Shown: positions 18,301-26,986, counted from the stretch's first letter. The stretch is DNA of 43,594 bases from an uncultured Rhodospirillales bacterium (GCA_903835235.1 CAILMF010000077.1:1-43594); one strand, 5' to 3'. The notes: a model not told the origin generated them from the sequence alone. Numbers and translations: made by a program.

Positions 18301-21300
18301 CGTGGCCAGGTAACCCTGCAGTCCGTCAAGCGAGAGGCTCGCGGCATGGGTCTGTGCCGTCGTCCAGTCCTGGACCTCGGTGACGAGCTGGTAGAAGTGG
18401 CCGTTGGCAGGGTTGAAGACGACATTGGGCGCGGCGCTGTCGCCGCTCAGCAGGTCGTTGCCGACGCCACCATCCAGGCTGTCAGCGCCGTAGCCGCCCG
18501 CCAGCGTGTCGTCGCCCGTGCCACCGGCCAGCGTATCGTCGCCAGTCCCGCCGGCCAGCCCGTCGTTGCCGTCGCCGCCGTCCAGTGCATCGTTGCCGCT
18601 GCCGGCGATCAGGCTGTCATTGCCGGCGCCGCCCGCCATCGTCTGCTCACCGGCCGCGCCGACCAGCGTGTCGTCGCCGATACCGCCGAGCAGGCTGTCA
18701 TTGCCCGTGCCGCCATCCAGTGAGTCGTTGCCGACGCCGCCGTCCAGCGTGTCCTTGCCGTCGCCACCGACCAGCGTATCGCCGCCCTCCCCGGGCAAGC
18801 CACCGAACTCAACGAGATAGGTCCAGATGCCGTTTCCGCTATCGTTCCAGGCCCCACCTGCTCCCGCGCCAAAGATGGCGTAGTTTTCAGTCCCGTTCGC
18901 GTTGTTCGGCTCGCCCTCGTTCCAGGCGCTGTAGCCAGGCTGCGTCGCAGCGCCGGCGTTGTAGAAGGTGAGGCCTGCCTCCGGCCCGCTTGCCCAGACC
19001 CATTGACCTTCATGGCCCTCGTCGGTTGCGCCGATGAAGCCGTTGGCGAAGTGGCTGGCGAGGAACGCCTGCTCCCCGGCGCTGGTGACGGTGGCGAGGT
19101 AGCCATGCAGGCCACCGATGGTCATGCTTGCCGCAGCCGTAAGCGCGGCGTTCCAGTCCAGTTGGGTGGTCACCAACGTATAGAGGTGCCCGTTCTCCGC
19201 GTTGAAGGCGTAACCGCTGGTATCGATGTTGTTGTCGCCGACCAGCTGGTTGTCGCCAGCGCCGCCGACCAGGCTGTCGCTGCCCAGGCCGCCGGTCAGC
19301 ACATCGTTGCCGTCGCCGCCCGCCAGCGAGTCATCGCCCACCCCGCCGTCAAGCGTATCCGCCGCGGCGCCGCCGACCAGGCTGTCATTGCCACCGGCGC
19401 CACTGAGGCTGACTGCCCAGTTCGCCCCGAGAATGACGTCGTCGCCGACCGAGCCGATGAAGCCGGCGAAGCCCGCCACCGTGTCGCCACCGGAGAGCAC
19501 GGCGAAGGTACCGGCGGAGACGACGTCGGTGAAGTTCTTGCCGGTGAGGTCGAAGGTGCCCGCGGCACTCGCCACCAGGCCGAAGGCACTGCCGGGTGGC
19601 GCCAGGTTGTTGCCGAGGCCGTCCTGCGTGAACCAGACCAGGTCCTGCACCTGCGCGAACTGCGCCGCCGTCAGGGTGACCAGGCCCTTGATGTCCAGTT
19701 GTTCGACCGAGGTGAGCAGCAAGCCGCTGAGGTCGAAGCCGTAGCTGGCGATGCCCTGGAAGTTGGCGGTGTCGTAGCCGTCGCCGCCATCGAAGCTGGA
19801 GTTCGACGTCAGCGAGTCGGCCTCGGAGAACACGGCCACATCGTCGCCGGCGCCGCCGAGGATGCTGTTGCTGCCGGTGCCGCCCACCAGGATGTCGTTG
19901 TCGTCGCTGCCCGCCAGCGTGTCGTCGCCGGCTTCGCCGAACAGGTGGTCGCTGCCGGCACCGCCCGCCAGTGCGTCGTTGCCGTCGCCGCCCAGCAGCG
20001 TGTCGATGCCATCGCCACCGCCCAGGACGTCATCGCCCGCATTGCCGGCGATGCTGTCGTCGCCGGTGTCGCCCATCAGGCTGTCAGCGCCGTTGCCCCC
20101 GACCAGCACGTCATTGCCGTCGCCGCCATCCACCAGGGAGCCACTGTCCGCAGCCAGCACCGTGTCGTCGCCGGTACTGGCGGTGAAGCCGGCAAACTGC
20201 GCGTCCACCTGCTTGCTCGCCAGGTCATAGGCACCGGCATCGGCGGCCACCAGGCTGTAGGCATAGCCGCCATCATTGGCGAAGGTGGTCAGCTGCGTGA
20301 ATTGCGCGAGGTTGAGCGTGAAGCTGCCGCGCAGCAAAAGCTGCTCGACGGAGATGAAGGTCATGCCGCTGATGTCGAGCCCGGCAAAGACGTCGTACCC
20401 TGTGAATTGCGCGGTATCGAACCCCAGGCCACCTTCGTAGCGCTCCGCTCCTGGCGCATCCGAGGCGACGAAGATGGCAAGGTCGTTGCCATCGCCGCCC
20501 AGCAGAATGTCGTGGCCCTCGCCGCCGACCAACGTGTCGTTGCCCAGGCCGCCCGCGAGGTAGTCAGCCCCGGCGTCGCCAGACAGGCTGTCGTTACCGT
20601 TGCCACCGTCCAGCGTGTCGTTGCCGTCGCCACCCACAAGAGTGTCGTCGCCCTCGCCACCGTAGAGCCTGTTGGCAGCTTCATTGCCGACCAACATGTT
20701 GTCCAGGGCGTTGCCGCTGCCGTCGATGTCCGCAATGCCGACCAGCATCATCGTTTCGATATTGGCGCCGAGGGTAAAGGAGACGCTGCCCTGCACCGTG
20801 TCGGCGCCGCCATTGGCGAGTTCGATCGTCAGGTCGTTGGCGCTGTCGACGATATAGAGGTCGTCGCCGAAGCCGCCCGTCATCGTGTCGTCGCCCTCGC
20901 CGCCCGAGAGAGTATCGCTCAACCCCAAGCCAGAGCCGCCGCCGGGCATACCACCGAACTCGACCACGCTGCCGAGCGGGTACCACCCGAAGAAGTCGTC
21001 CCAGCCATTCTGGTAGCCAAGGGAGACGTAATTCTGGGTGCCGAGATCGCCGGCGGCGTTGTTGGGATTGCCGGATGCGAAGGCATTGAAGCCGGGCTGG
21101 CTGGCGGCGCCCAGGCTGTAGAACACCGTACCGGCCTCTGGCCCGGTCAGCCATTGCCACTGGCCCTCGACGGCGGCGTCGCTGCCGCCGACCCAGGACA
21201 ACTGTTCGCCATTGATGGTGTGGACGAAGGCCCATTCAGCTTCGCTGGTAACGGTAGCCAGGTAGCCCTGCAATCCGTTGAGCGTGAGCGAGGCGGCATT

Positions 21301-24300
21301 CGTCTGCGCCGTCGCCCAGTCCATCGCCGTGGTGATGAGCTGGTAGAAGTGCCCATTGTCGGGGTTGAAGAACACGTTCGGCGCAAAGCTGTCGCCGGTC
21401 AGCACATCGTTGCCGCTGCCGCCCTCCAGGCTGTCCGACCCGCCGCCGCCGTCCAGCGTATCGTCGCCGTCGCCGCCCAGCAGCGTGTCGTTGCCGTCCT
21501 GGCCGCTCAGGCTGTCGTTGCTGGCCAGGCCGCTCAGCAGGTTGCGGCCGGCATTGCCGAGCAGCTCGTTGTCCAGGGCATTGCCGATGCCGTCGATGGC
21601 TGCGGTGCCGGTCAGCTCCAGCCGTTCGATGTTGTCGCCGAGCATCCAGCTGACGCTGCTCCGCACCTTGTCGAGGCCGGCGTTCAGCGCCTCGATCAGC
21701 ACCTCCGTCGTCGCGTTGACGATGTAGATGTCGTCGCCCGCACCACCGACCATCAGGTTGACGCCGCCAGCACCGTCCATCAGGTCATTGTTGTCGCCGC
21801 CATCGAGGCAATCATTGCCGGTGCTGCCGGTAAGCGTGTCGTTTCCGCCAGCGCCCGCCAAAGTCATGTTGGTGTTGATGCCGGTGGCATCGATGAGGTC
21901 GGCGTATTGGTTGCCGGCAACAACCTCGATATTGCGCAGCGTGTCGGTGGAAAGATTACCGTCCTCGCCCACCAGGTCGCCACTGAACGCATGCATGTTC
22001 AGCCCGGTATCCGGGCCACCGAAGTAGGAGTCGATGCCGTCGCCGCCATCCAGGCTGTCGTTGCCCTTGCCGCCGGCCAGCGAGTCATTGCCGGTGCCGC
22101 CCACCAGCGTGTCGGCGGCGGAGCTGCCGATGAGGATGTCGTTGCCGCCGCCGCCGTAGAGAGTCAGGCTGCTGCCGTAGAGGCCGTTGACGCCGGTTAT
22201 GGTGTCGTTGCCGGCACCGCCGATGATCGTCTCGATGCTGATCAGGGTGTCGATGCGGATAGCGGTGCTTACCGGCTGCAGACCATCGGTGCTGACCAGC
22301 GTGACGGCATCCACCGCCCTGAGGCGCAGCGGCTGGGTGGCGGTGTAATCGGCGAAGCTGACAAGCTGGTTGCCGAGCGTGCCGTCCATGGTGTCGTTGC
22401 CGAGGCCGCCGACCATCGTGTCGGTGCCACCGCCACCCACCAGGCTGTCGTCGCCGGCGCCGCCATCCAGGGTGTTGCTGCCGGCATCGCCGTACACCGT
22501 GTCGTTGCCCGTGCCGCCGAACAGCAGGTCGTTGCCGTCATTGCCGCGCAGCGAGTCATTGCCGTCACCGCCGAGCAGCGTGTCGCTTCCGGCATTGCCG
22601 GTAAGTGTATCGGCGCCGCCGAGCGCATCCAGGTAGTCCGGCCCGCTGGTGCCAACCAGCGTGTCATTGCCACTGGTTCCCTTCGCGGAGGCGCCGGAGA
22701 AGGTGCCGGCCACGAAGTCCGTCGTGGCCAGGGTGAAGCCCGCGCCGCCAAGCAGCCGCTCGACCAGGTCGCCGGCTGTGAGGGTGCCGGTAAGGTCGGT
22801 GTCGACGATCAGCCAGCCGCCACCCGCGCTGGAAGCCTGGAAGAAGGCCCCTTCAGCGGCGCTGCCGCCATTGCCCGGCAGGGCCAGCCCCAGGCTCAGC
22901 GACGCCACCGTACCGCTGAGCGCGCCCTGCCAGAACAGCAGCCCTGGCGAGCCGTCCGCATTGGTGAAGGCGCCCAGGCCGTTGTTGAGGTTGAGCTTGT
23001 CACCCTCGGCCGAGCTGAAGTCGGCGATGGTATCGGTGGCGCCCAGAGTGGACCAGTCCGGGATCAGCGCGTTGTTCAGATAGACCAGGCCGAACAGGTC
23101 GGCGCCGATGCCGCCGGTCAGCAGGTCCACGCCGGCATGGCCGGCCAGCGTATCGCTGCCGGCACCGCCCAGCAGGCTGTCACTGCCGCTGCCACCGGCC
23201 AGGCTGTCGTTGCCGTCATTGCCTTGCAGGCTGAAATTGGTGCCGAGGCCTTCGGCATTGATGCTGTCGTTGAAGCTGCCACCCAGGATCACCTCGATGG
23301 AGGCCAGGATATCCGCGGCGTTGCTGCCGTCATTGCCGGTCAGCACGTTGTTGATCACTGTCAGCGACAGGGCGGCAGTGGTGCCGGCGACGAAGCTGTC
23401 CGTGCCGTCGCCGCCGTCCAGGCTGTCATTGCCGCCACCGCCGGCCAGCGTGTCGTTGCCGCTGCCGCCCTGCAGCGTGTCGCGGCCGCTGCCGCCCCCC
23501 AGGCTGTCGTTGCCCGCGCCGCCCTGCAGCATCATCGGCGCCGTGTAGAGCGCGGCATTGATGCTGTCGTTGCCGGCGCCGCCGAGGATGCTCTCGAAGC
23601 CCGTGGCCGTATCCGTGCCGCCCAGGCCGTCGCTGCCGACCAGCGTGGTGGCGTTGGTGGCGACCAGGTTGATGCCCTGGGTGGCGGTGTTGTCAGCGTA
23701 GGTCAGCAGGTCGGTGCCGGCGCCGCCGTCCAGGCTGTCATTGGCCGCGCCGCCGGCCAGCGTGTCGTTGCCGTCGCCACCGACCAGCGTGTCGTCGCCC
23801 GGGGCCGCGGTGCCCTCGCCGTTCAGGCCGCCGAACTCGACCAGGTAGGCATGGGCGGTGCCCGCAAGCGCATCGTTCCACTGCACGCCGGAGCCATAGC
23901 GGATGACAGCGTAGTTCTCGGTCGGGACATTGCCGTTGTTCGGCTCGTCGCCGATCCAGTCGCTGTAGCCGGGCTGCGAGGCGGCGCCTCGGTTGTAGAA
24001 GGTAGTGCCCGCCTCCGGCCCGGTGGCCCAGACCCACTGGCCTTCATGGCCTTCATCGGTGGCGCCGATGTACAGCTGGGACACGCTGGCGAAATTGGCC
24101 TTGAGGAAGCTTGCCTCGTCGGCGCTGGTGATGGTGGCGAGATAGCCCGGAATACGTGTGAGGTCACCCTTGGTCAGCTTCAGGCCGGCGGCAGCGTCCC
24201 GCGCCGCCTGCCAACTCGCCACCGTGTTCGATACCGCCTTGTAGGCATGGCCGTTGCCGGCGTTGTAGGCGAAGCCATTATTCGACAATGTAACCTGATC

Positions 24301-26415
24301 AAACGCGCCCAGCGCGCCGACATCAAACTCTGTCAGATAGCCGTGCGGGACGGACGGCGAGTCGTTCCATTGCCCGGCGTTGTAGGCGAAGACAGCGTAG
24401 TTCTCGGCGCCGGGGCCATTGGCGTTGTTCGGCTCGTTGGGTGCCCAGTTGCTGTAGCCGGGCTGGGTTGCCGCGCCGGCATTGTAGAAGATGGTGCCGG
24501 CTTCCGGCCCCGTCGCCCAGACCCACTGGCCTTCCTTGGCCGCGTCGGTCGCGCCGACGAAGATCTCGGAGGCGCCGGTGATCTGGGTCTTGAGGAAGGC
24601 GTCCTCGCCCGCGCTGGTGATGGTGGCGAGGTAGCCGTGCAGGCCGCCGATGGTCATGCCGGCAGCGGCGGTCTTCGCCGCGTCCCAGCTGAGCGCAGAG
24701 GTCACCAGCTTATACAGGTGGCCGCTGGCGGCGTAGAAGGCGTAGCCGCTCAGGTCCAGGCCGACCAGGTCCCCGGCGCCGCCCACCAGGCTGTCGTCAC
24801 CGGCGCCGCCGGAGAGGCTGTCATCGCCGCGGTTGCCCAGCAGCGTGTCGTTGCCGGCGTCGCCGCTCAGCGTGTCGTTGCCGACCCCGCCGCGCAGCAC
24901 GTCGTTGCCGTCGCCGCCGAGGATACTGTCGTTCACCGTATTGCCGGTGATGCTGTCGTCGCCGGCCCCGCCATCAACACTGGTCTGGTGGGTGGTGAAG
25001 GTTAAGTTATCCTTACCGCTTGTACCGTTGTAGAAATTTTCGTAGGTCAACGTGTAGTGCTTGGTAACAGACGGCAGTGTGTAATTGTAACTGGAGCTAC
25101 CCAGCCGAATTTTCTGGGAAGCAAGGTCAAAGCTGTGGCTGTAAACTGGCTCGCTTGTTTTATCGAAGCCGAATTTAAAATCGTATCCCAAGAAGGTGAG
25201 TTTACCCTGGAACATTGCTCCAGCCTGGAGCAACGTAATGTCAATGCCCTCCTCCCAGAGCAGGTAGTCAGTGCGGGTCATCTGGCCGGCGGCGGTATAG
25301 ACGGCATCAACGGTGAAGCTGCCTTCCCCCTCCGGCGAGTGGAAGTGGAAGTTGTTGCCCAGTTCCCCGGCCACGGTTTCGCCGAAAGATGTGGTCATGA
25401 CTACGCCCACGGCAGTGGGCCTAAAGACGAAGTCCTGCTCAAGCTTGCCGGTGACGTGGAGTTCAGCCTTGGCAAGGGTCAGGCTGACGCCGATGTTTTG
25501 GCCAAAGAAGCCAATACTATCGGAAAAGCTGAAGAGCGGCAAAGCACCGGGAATAATGAGCGGAGCCAAAACGTTGATGAAATCGACGCTGCCGGTGATG
25601 AACGCACCGCCGACGGCACGGATTTCAAACGCGCCGAACTGACCGCCGGCCACGGCGCCCTGCGTCGCATCGGCCTTGGCCGGCCTTGGGATACCGAGCA
25701 CCAAGCCGCCCGCCTGGTCGGAGAGATCAAGGGAGCCGCTGGTGCCCCCCATGGTCTCGCCCGTGGCGATCGAGGCCAACAGCTTGACCGCGTCGAAGAT
25801 ATCAGCGCCGGTGACGGCCCTGCTCAGCGGAAGTTCGCGGTTCACATTGACATTAAACAGGTCCCGGCTGGCGCTGGTGCTGTCTTCGTAGCCAAGAACG
25901 TTGTACCCCGCGCTGCCGGTCACTTTTGCATAGGCAGAAAAACCGTATTTCAGCAGGAGTTGGGCGGAACTGTTGGCGATGTCCAGCCCGGTGGTGGAAA
26001 GGTGTAGCGACGTCTGTCGCCACTTCGTGGTGTCGATGTCGGACCCGATATTCCAACTCGAACTTTTGCTGGAGACCACTTCGTCGAGGTTCAGAGTCAG
26101 GTCCGCAGCAAAGTCGCCGCCCCTGAGGTCGACGCGCAAGCTTGGGCCAAAGGTCAGGTCGCGGATGCCCGCCTTGAAGGCAAGATCGACGTAGGCGGAG
26201 CCCACGCCTCGGATGCCCGCCTTGAAGGGTAAGTGGATTTCAGCGTTTTTTATTGTATCGATCACATGGTTGGCGGTGTCATTTCCGGCCGCAAACGCTA
26301 GTGCAGATTGGAGTTTCGAAAGGGTGATGACCGCCTGGTCGAAGTTATAGACGTGGTTGCCGATCCCGTTATTGCCCCAGATGCTGGTCTTCAGGGCGAA
26401 GTCGAGCTGCGTCAT
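12370..26415 (-). CDS. Giant RTX adhesin-like protein with five C-type-lectin-like domains (4681 aa)
   Basis: One uninterrupted 14-kb frame from ATG 26415, with AAGGTGA 9 nt upstream. Residues 1 to about 475 are a beta-rich region I do not recognise. From there on, GGxGxDxLx RTX nonapeptides dominate. Five C-type-lectin-like domains are inserted near residues 556-697, 711-862, 1679-1820, 2401-2538 and 2663-2802. Each has GYLATxTS, a WxxGxEAG-like core, EPNN (NPNN in the third) and a WND or similar motif before a final YLxEF. Residues about 2875-4605 are roughly 19 tandem units of 84-102 aa built on DTYVVDNxGDVVxE, GTDTVxTSLASYSL, AVENLxYTG and GNALANxITGG. The C-terminus (LIHLASGTTVHVTDYAFA) looks like a type I secretion signal, and there is no Sec signal. 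Expected: Ca2+-folded, T1SS-exported cell-surface or secreted adhesin binding glycans. The HlyB/HlyD genes at 6611-10164 are the likely exporter. Confidence 0.93.
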   Translation of the reverse strand: MTQLDFALKTSIWGNNGIGNHVYNFDQAVITLSKLQSALAFAAGNDTANHVIDTIKNAEIHLPFKAGIRGVGSAYVDLAFKAGIRDLTFGPSLRVDLRGGDFAADLTLNLDEVVSSKSSSWNIGSDIDTTKWRQTSLHLSTTGLDIANSSAQLLLKYGFSAYAKVTGSAGYNVLGYEDSTSASRDLFNVNVNRELPLSRAVTGADIFDAVKLLASIATGETMGGTSGSLDLSDQAGGLVLGIPRPAKADATQGAVAGGQFGAFEIRAVGGAFITGSVDFINVLAPLIIPGALPLFSFSDSIGFFGQNIGVSLTLAKAELHVTGKLEQDFVFRPTAVGVVMTTSFGETVAGELGNNFHFHSPEGEGSFTVDAVYTAAGQMTRTDYLLWEEGIDITLLQAGAMFQGKLTFLGYDFKFGFDKTSEPVYSHSFDLASQKIRLGSSSYNYTLPSVTKHYTLTYENFYNGTSGKDNLTFTTHQTSVDGGAGDDSITGNTVNDSILGGDGNDVLRGGVGNDTLSGDAGNDTLLGNRGDDSLSGGAGDDSLVGGAGDLVGLDLSGYAFYAASGHLYKLVTSALSWDAAKTAAAGMTIGGLHGYLATITSAGEDAFLKTQITGASEIFVGATDAAKEGQWVWATGPEAGTIFYNAGAATQPGYSNWAPNEPNNANGPGAENYAVFAYNAGQWNDSPSVPHGYLTEFDVGALGAFDQVTLSNNGFAYNAGNGHAYKAVSNTVASWQAARDAAAGLKLTKGDLTRIPGYLATITSADEASFLKANFASVSQLYIGATDEGHEGQWVWATGPEAGTTFYNRGAASQPGYSDWIGDEPNNGNVPTENYAVIRYGSGVQWNDALAGTAHAYLVEFGGLNGEGTAAPGDDTLVGGDGNDTLAGGAANDSLDGGAGTDLLTYADNTATQGINLVATNATTLVGSDGLGGTDTATGFESILGGAGNDSINAALYTAPMMLQGGAGNDSLGGGSGRDTLQGGSGNDTLAGGGGNDSLDGGDGTDSFVAGTTAALSLTVINNVLTGNDGSNAADILASIEVILGGSFNDSINAEGLGTNFSLQGNDGNDSLAGGSGSDSLLGGAGSDTLAGHAGVDLLTGGIGADLFGLVYLNNALIPDWSTLGATDTIADFSSAEGDKLNLNNGLGAFTNADGSPGLLFWQGALSGTVASLSLGLALPGNGGSAAEGAFFQASSAGGGWLIVDTDLTGTLTAGDLVERLLGGAGFTLATTDFVAGTFSGASAKGTSGNDTLVGTSGPDYLDALGGADTLTGNAGSDTLLGGDGNDSLRGNDGNDLLFGGTGNDTVYGDAGSNTLDGGAGDDSLVGGGGTDTMVGGLGNDTMDGTLGNQLVSFADYTATQPLRLRAVDAVTLVSTDGLQPVSTAIRIDTLISIETIIGGAGNDTITGVNGLYGSSLTLYGGGGNDILIGSSAADTLVGGTGNDSLAGGKGNDSLDGGDGIDSYFGGPDTGLNMHAFSGDLVGEDGNLSTDTLRNIEVVAGNQYADLIDATGINTNMTLAGAGGNDTLTGSTGNDCLDGGDNNDLMDGAGGVNLMVGGAGDDIYIVNATTEVLIEALNAGLDKVRSSVSWMLGDNIERLELTGTAAIDGIGNALDNELLGNAGRNLLSGLASNDSLSGQDGNDTLLGGDGDDTLDGGGGSDSLEGGSGNDVLTGDSFAPNVFFNPDNGHFYQLITTAMDWATAQTNAASLTLNGLQGYLATVTSEAEWAFVHTINGEQLSWVGGSDAAVEGQWQWLTGPEAGTVFYSLGAASQPGFNAFASGNPNNAAGDLGTQNYVSLGYQNGWDDFFGWYPLGSVVEFGGMPGGGSGLGLSDTLSGGEGDDTMTGGFGDDLYIVDSANDLTIELANGGADTVQGSVSFTLGANIETMMLVGIADIDGSGNALDNMLVGNEAANRLYGGEGDDTLVGGDGNDTLDGGNGNDSLSGDAGADYLAGGLGNDTLVGGEGHDILLGGDGNDLAIFVASDAPGAERYEGGLGFDTAQFTGYDVFAGLDISGMTFISVEQLLLRGSFTLNLAQFTQLTTFANDGGYAYSLVAADAGAYDLASKQVDAQFAGFTASTGDDTVLAADSGSLVDGGDGNDVLVGGNGADSLMGDTGDDSIAGNAGDDVLGGGDGIDTLLGGDGNDALAGGAGSDHLFGEAGDDTLAGSDDNDILVGGTGSNSILGGAGDDVAVFSEADSLTSNSSFDGGDGYDTANFQGIASYGFDLSGLLLTSVEQLDIKGLVTLTAAQFAQVQDLVWFTQDGLGNNLAPPGSAFGLVASAAGTFDLTGKNFTDVVSAGTFAVLSGGDTVAGFAGFIGSVGDDVILGANWAVSLSGAGGNDSLVGGAAADTLDGGVGDDSLAGGDGNDVLTGGLGSDSLVGGAGDNQLVGDNNIDTSGYAFNAENGHLYTLVTTQLDWNAALTAAASMTIGGLHGYLATVTSAGEQAFLASHFANGFIGATDEGHEGQWVWASGPEAGLTFYNAGAATQPGYSAWNEGEPNNANGTENYAIFGAGAGGAWNDSGNGIWTYLVEFGGLPGEGGDTLVGGDGKDTLDGGVGNDSLDGGTGNDSLLGGIGDDTLVGAAGEQTMAGGAGNDSLIAGSGNDALDGGDGNDGLAGGTGDDTLAGGTGDDTLAGGYGADSLDGGVGNDLLSGDSAAPNVVFNPANGHFYQLVTEVQDWTTAQTHAASLSLDGLQGYLATVTSAAEQEFVRSLIGDTWFWIGASDAATEGQWQWVTGPEAGVVFFNLGAVTQPGFAAWSATFGEPNNFEGDQNYAFLWGQFGWGDNSGDPQSYSLVEFGGMPGDGGSNWQNDTLSGGDGNDTLDGGYGNDLLSGDAGNDSLVGGLGDDSLNGGSGNDTMDGGAGNDTFDGGVGADVLVGGLGSDSYLVDSSADQIVEAAGGGADTILTTLNTLSLALLSNVENLSFIGTGNFNGIGNAAANAMLGGTGKDTLAGAAGDDTLDGGAGADSLDGGTGNDTYVIDNTGDKVVEAAGSGTDTVLTSLVSYSLVTLTAVENLGYTGTANFDGTGNNLANGITGGVGNDTLVGGGGNDTLAGGAGADSLTGGLNDDTYVVDNLGDVVVERLNQGTDTVQTSLASFSLALLTAVENLAFIGTGGFAGTGNALGNGLAGGAGNDTLDGGVGADTMAGGLGDDSYVVDNIGDVVSENAGEGTDTVLTSLASFSLVALTALENVTYSGAIAFIGTGNALANGLTGGRGSDALAGGVGNDTLVGAAGNDTLDGGSGADSMVGGVGNDSYVVDNIGDIVVENAVEGTDAVSTSLTRFSLATLTAVENLSFTGTASFTGTGNALANAIASARGNDTLDGGTGADSLTGGLGNDTYLVDNAGDVVAENVGEGTDSIRTTLASYSLATLTALENLAYTGTGAFAGTGNALANIVTGGAGNDTLDGAVGADTMVGGLGNDTYLVDNAGDVVTESADEGTDLVRTSLATYSLASTAAAENLSFTGSAAFTGTGNALANMLTGGAGNDSLDGGGGADTMAGGLGDDSYVVDNAGDIIVENAGAGIDTVGTALTSFSLASFGAVENLTYSGASAFSGGGNDLANAISGNRGADALTGGAGDDTLAGGFGDDTLDGGSGADSLTGGVGNDTYVVDNIGDVVLENAIEGTDTVMTSLASFSLATLGAVDNLIYLGANAFAGAGNALSNVITGGTGNDTLDGAAGFDTTAGGLGDDTYVVNSQSDLIVENAGEGTDTVLTNLTSYNLTTLLAVENLTYTGSAGFAGIGNGLANLIISGAGNDSMRGGDGDDTLDGGVGVDSMAGGLGNDSYFVDNIGDRISELTASGTDTVLTTLASYSLATFGTLENLSYLGTAGFIGIGNALANAVTGGTGADTLTGAAGEDTLDGGAGADSLVGGAGNDAYVIDNLGDMVVEVAGEGTDTVRTTLASFGIAAFGAVENLAYAGSGTFSGIGNALANVLTGGAGNDTLDGATGNDTMIGGAGDDSYVVDSLGDVMLETAAGGTDTVRTSLASYSLAMLTTIENLTNAGSNDFTGIGNVLANAITGSTGNDTLVGDEGDDTLDGGGGADSMAGGIGDDTYVVDTLVDVVVENLIEGTDTVRTTLATFSLAPFHAIENLTYGGSGSFVGLGNVLANVITGGAANDTLDGGGGGDTLAGGDGGDTYIVNDVSIMVVEAAGQGTDTIRTSMSLYLMDSQANVENLTYTGTGSFISFGNALANVITAGAGGSALDGGAGDDTLVGGSGGDTLTGGDGADSLDGGLGNDTYIVDSAIDLIAEAAGGGTDTVLTGLASYSLAAFAAVEALVYTGVAAFAGTGNAAANTITGGAGKDTLFGGDGSDTLDGGAGSDSLSGGFGDDTYVVDSLTDLVLENAGEGTDTVLTNLASYNLTLLTAVENLTYNGSAGFIGIGNGLANLITSGAGNDSMRGGDGDDTLDGGVGADSMFGGLGNDTYVIDNIGDRISELTASGTDTVLTTLASYSLATIGTLENLRFAGAGSFAGTGNTGANAITGGVGDDTLDGGTGADTLTGGVGDDSYLVDNAGDVVVENAAEGFDKVWTSLASFSLVSLGAVENLSYTGTSAFTGSGNALANVIAGGAGADVLEGGAGADTLVGGLGNDTFAFAAGQANGDAIVDFDGKGSLVGDKLLFKGYGTAASGAKLTQVNATDWQVSSADHTINELIHLASGTTVHVTDYAFA
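12600..17800 (-). repeat. Tandem array of about 19 RTX-linked units inside the giant gene
   Basis: The units translate to 84-102 residues and repeat head to tail over about 5.2 kb. Each combines one or more GGxGNDTL nonapeptides with a VVDNxGDVV-E-GTDTV-AVENL-GNALAN block. Units are diverged at DNA level except for a near-identical pair: the two-unit block around 12980-13400 closely matches 14925-15320, including ISELTASGTDTVLTTLASYS in both. Confidence 0.85.
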
Positions 26416-26489
26416 GGCCGTTCACCTTATCGGGATCGGCAATAAACCTCGCTCTCCTTCCTGAGGAGCGGACACACTCGTGCATTCGC

Positions 26490-26522
26490 CATATGATCCG
26501 CATATGACCATTACATGACTGT
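26490..26522 (-). promoter_or_regulatory. Three direct repeats at 11-bp phase upstream of the RTX gene (candidate operator)
   Basis: CATATGA at 26490-26496 and again at 26501-26507, then TACATGA (5 of 7 matches) at 26512-26518, are spaced exactly 11 bp, one helical turn. They lie 75-103 bp upstream of the giant gene's start codon, in the AT-rich part of the gap. CATATG is itself palindromic. Phased repeats at this distance suggest binding of a regulator; the BLUF-TetR protein encoded just upstream is a candidate. Confidence 0.4.
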
Positions 26523-26946
26523 GGCGGCGCGATTTATTGCTGTCTGCTCAGGGTCTGGCCGGATTAGCCAGAGTTAACCAAAGGTTGAACATGACGACAC
26601 GGCCATTGCCTAGGCGAAAAAACGTAGAAAAATTCAGTTTTGCCTGTTCCGGGTGCGGGCCGGCCTGGCCGTTCGCGGCTGCCTGCCCGGTGACGCTTCT
26701 GACCACGTCCATAGCCCGAGCAGCGCCCGAAGTTGGGCCGCTCCGCCGACTTGCCGGGTACATGGCCGGGCGGCGCCGGATGCCGGCCCAGCCTCGCCAA
26801 CGGTCCCGGCCTCAGCCCCAAGGCGCAGGCAGCCGTCGCAGAACCGCCGCGCCGGCCGCCGCCAGCGCCATGCATCGGGCCACGCAACCGGCGGAACTGC
26901 CCCGCATGGGGCTTGCGTTGCGCCCCCAGGCGCGACCACCTCGTTC

Positions 26947-26986
26947 CCGCGGCCAGGCGACGCGCCCGCCTGGCCGGGTCCGCGGG
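26947..26986 (-). terminator. Strong hairpin after the BLUF-TetR gene
   Basis: CGGCCAGGCG pairs with CGCCTGGCCG around a 7-nt loop (26950-26976). Outer arms CCCGCGG and CCGCGGG (26947-26953, 26980-26986) can extend or compete with it. It lies just past the BLUF-TetR stop on the minus strand. No U-tract is seen, but the stem is very stable and may separate BLUF-TetR transcription from the RTX gene. Confidence 0.5.

Noticed and set aside
19003-25005. A 2000-codon open frame on the plus strand opposite the RTX gene
   Set aside because: Its sequence is a mirror of GGxGNDTL-type codons (VVA/AAGQRVVA repeats). It arises from the repetitive, G+C-rich sense gene, and no domain is visible.
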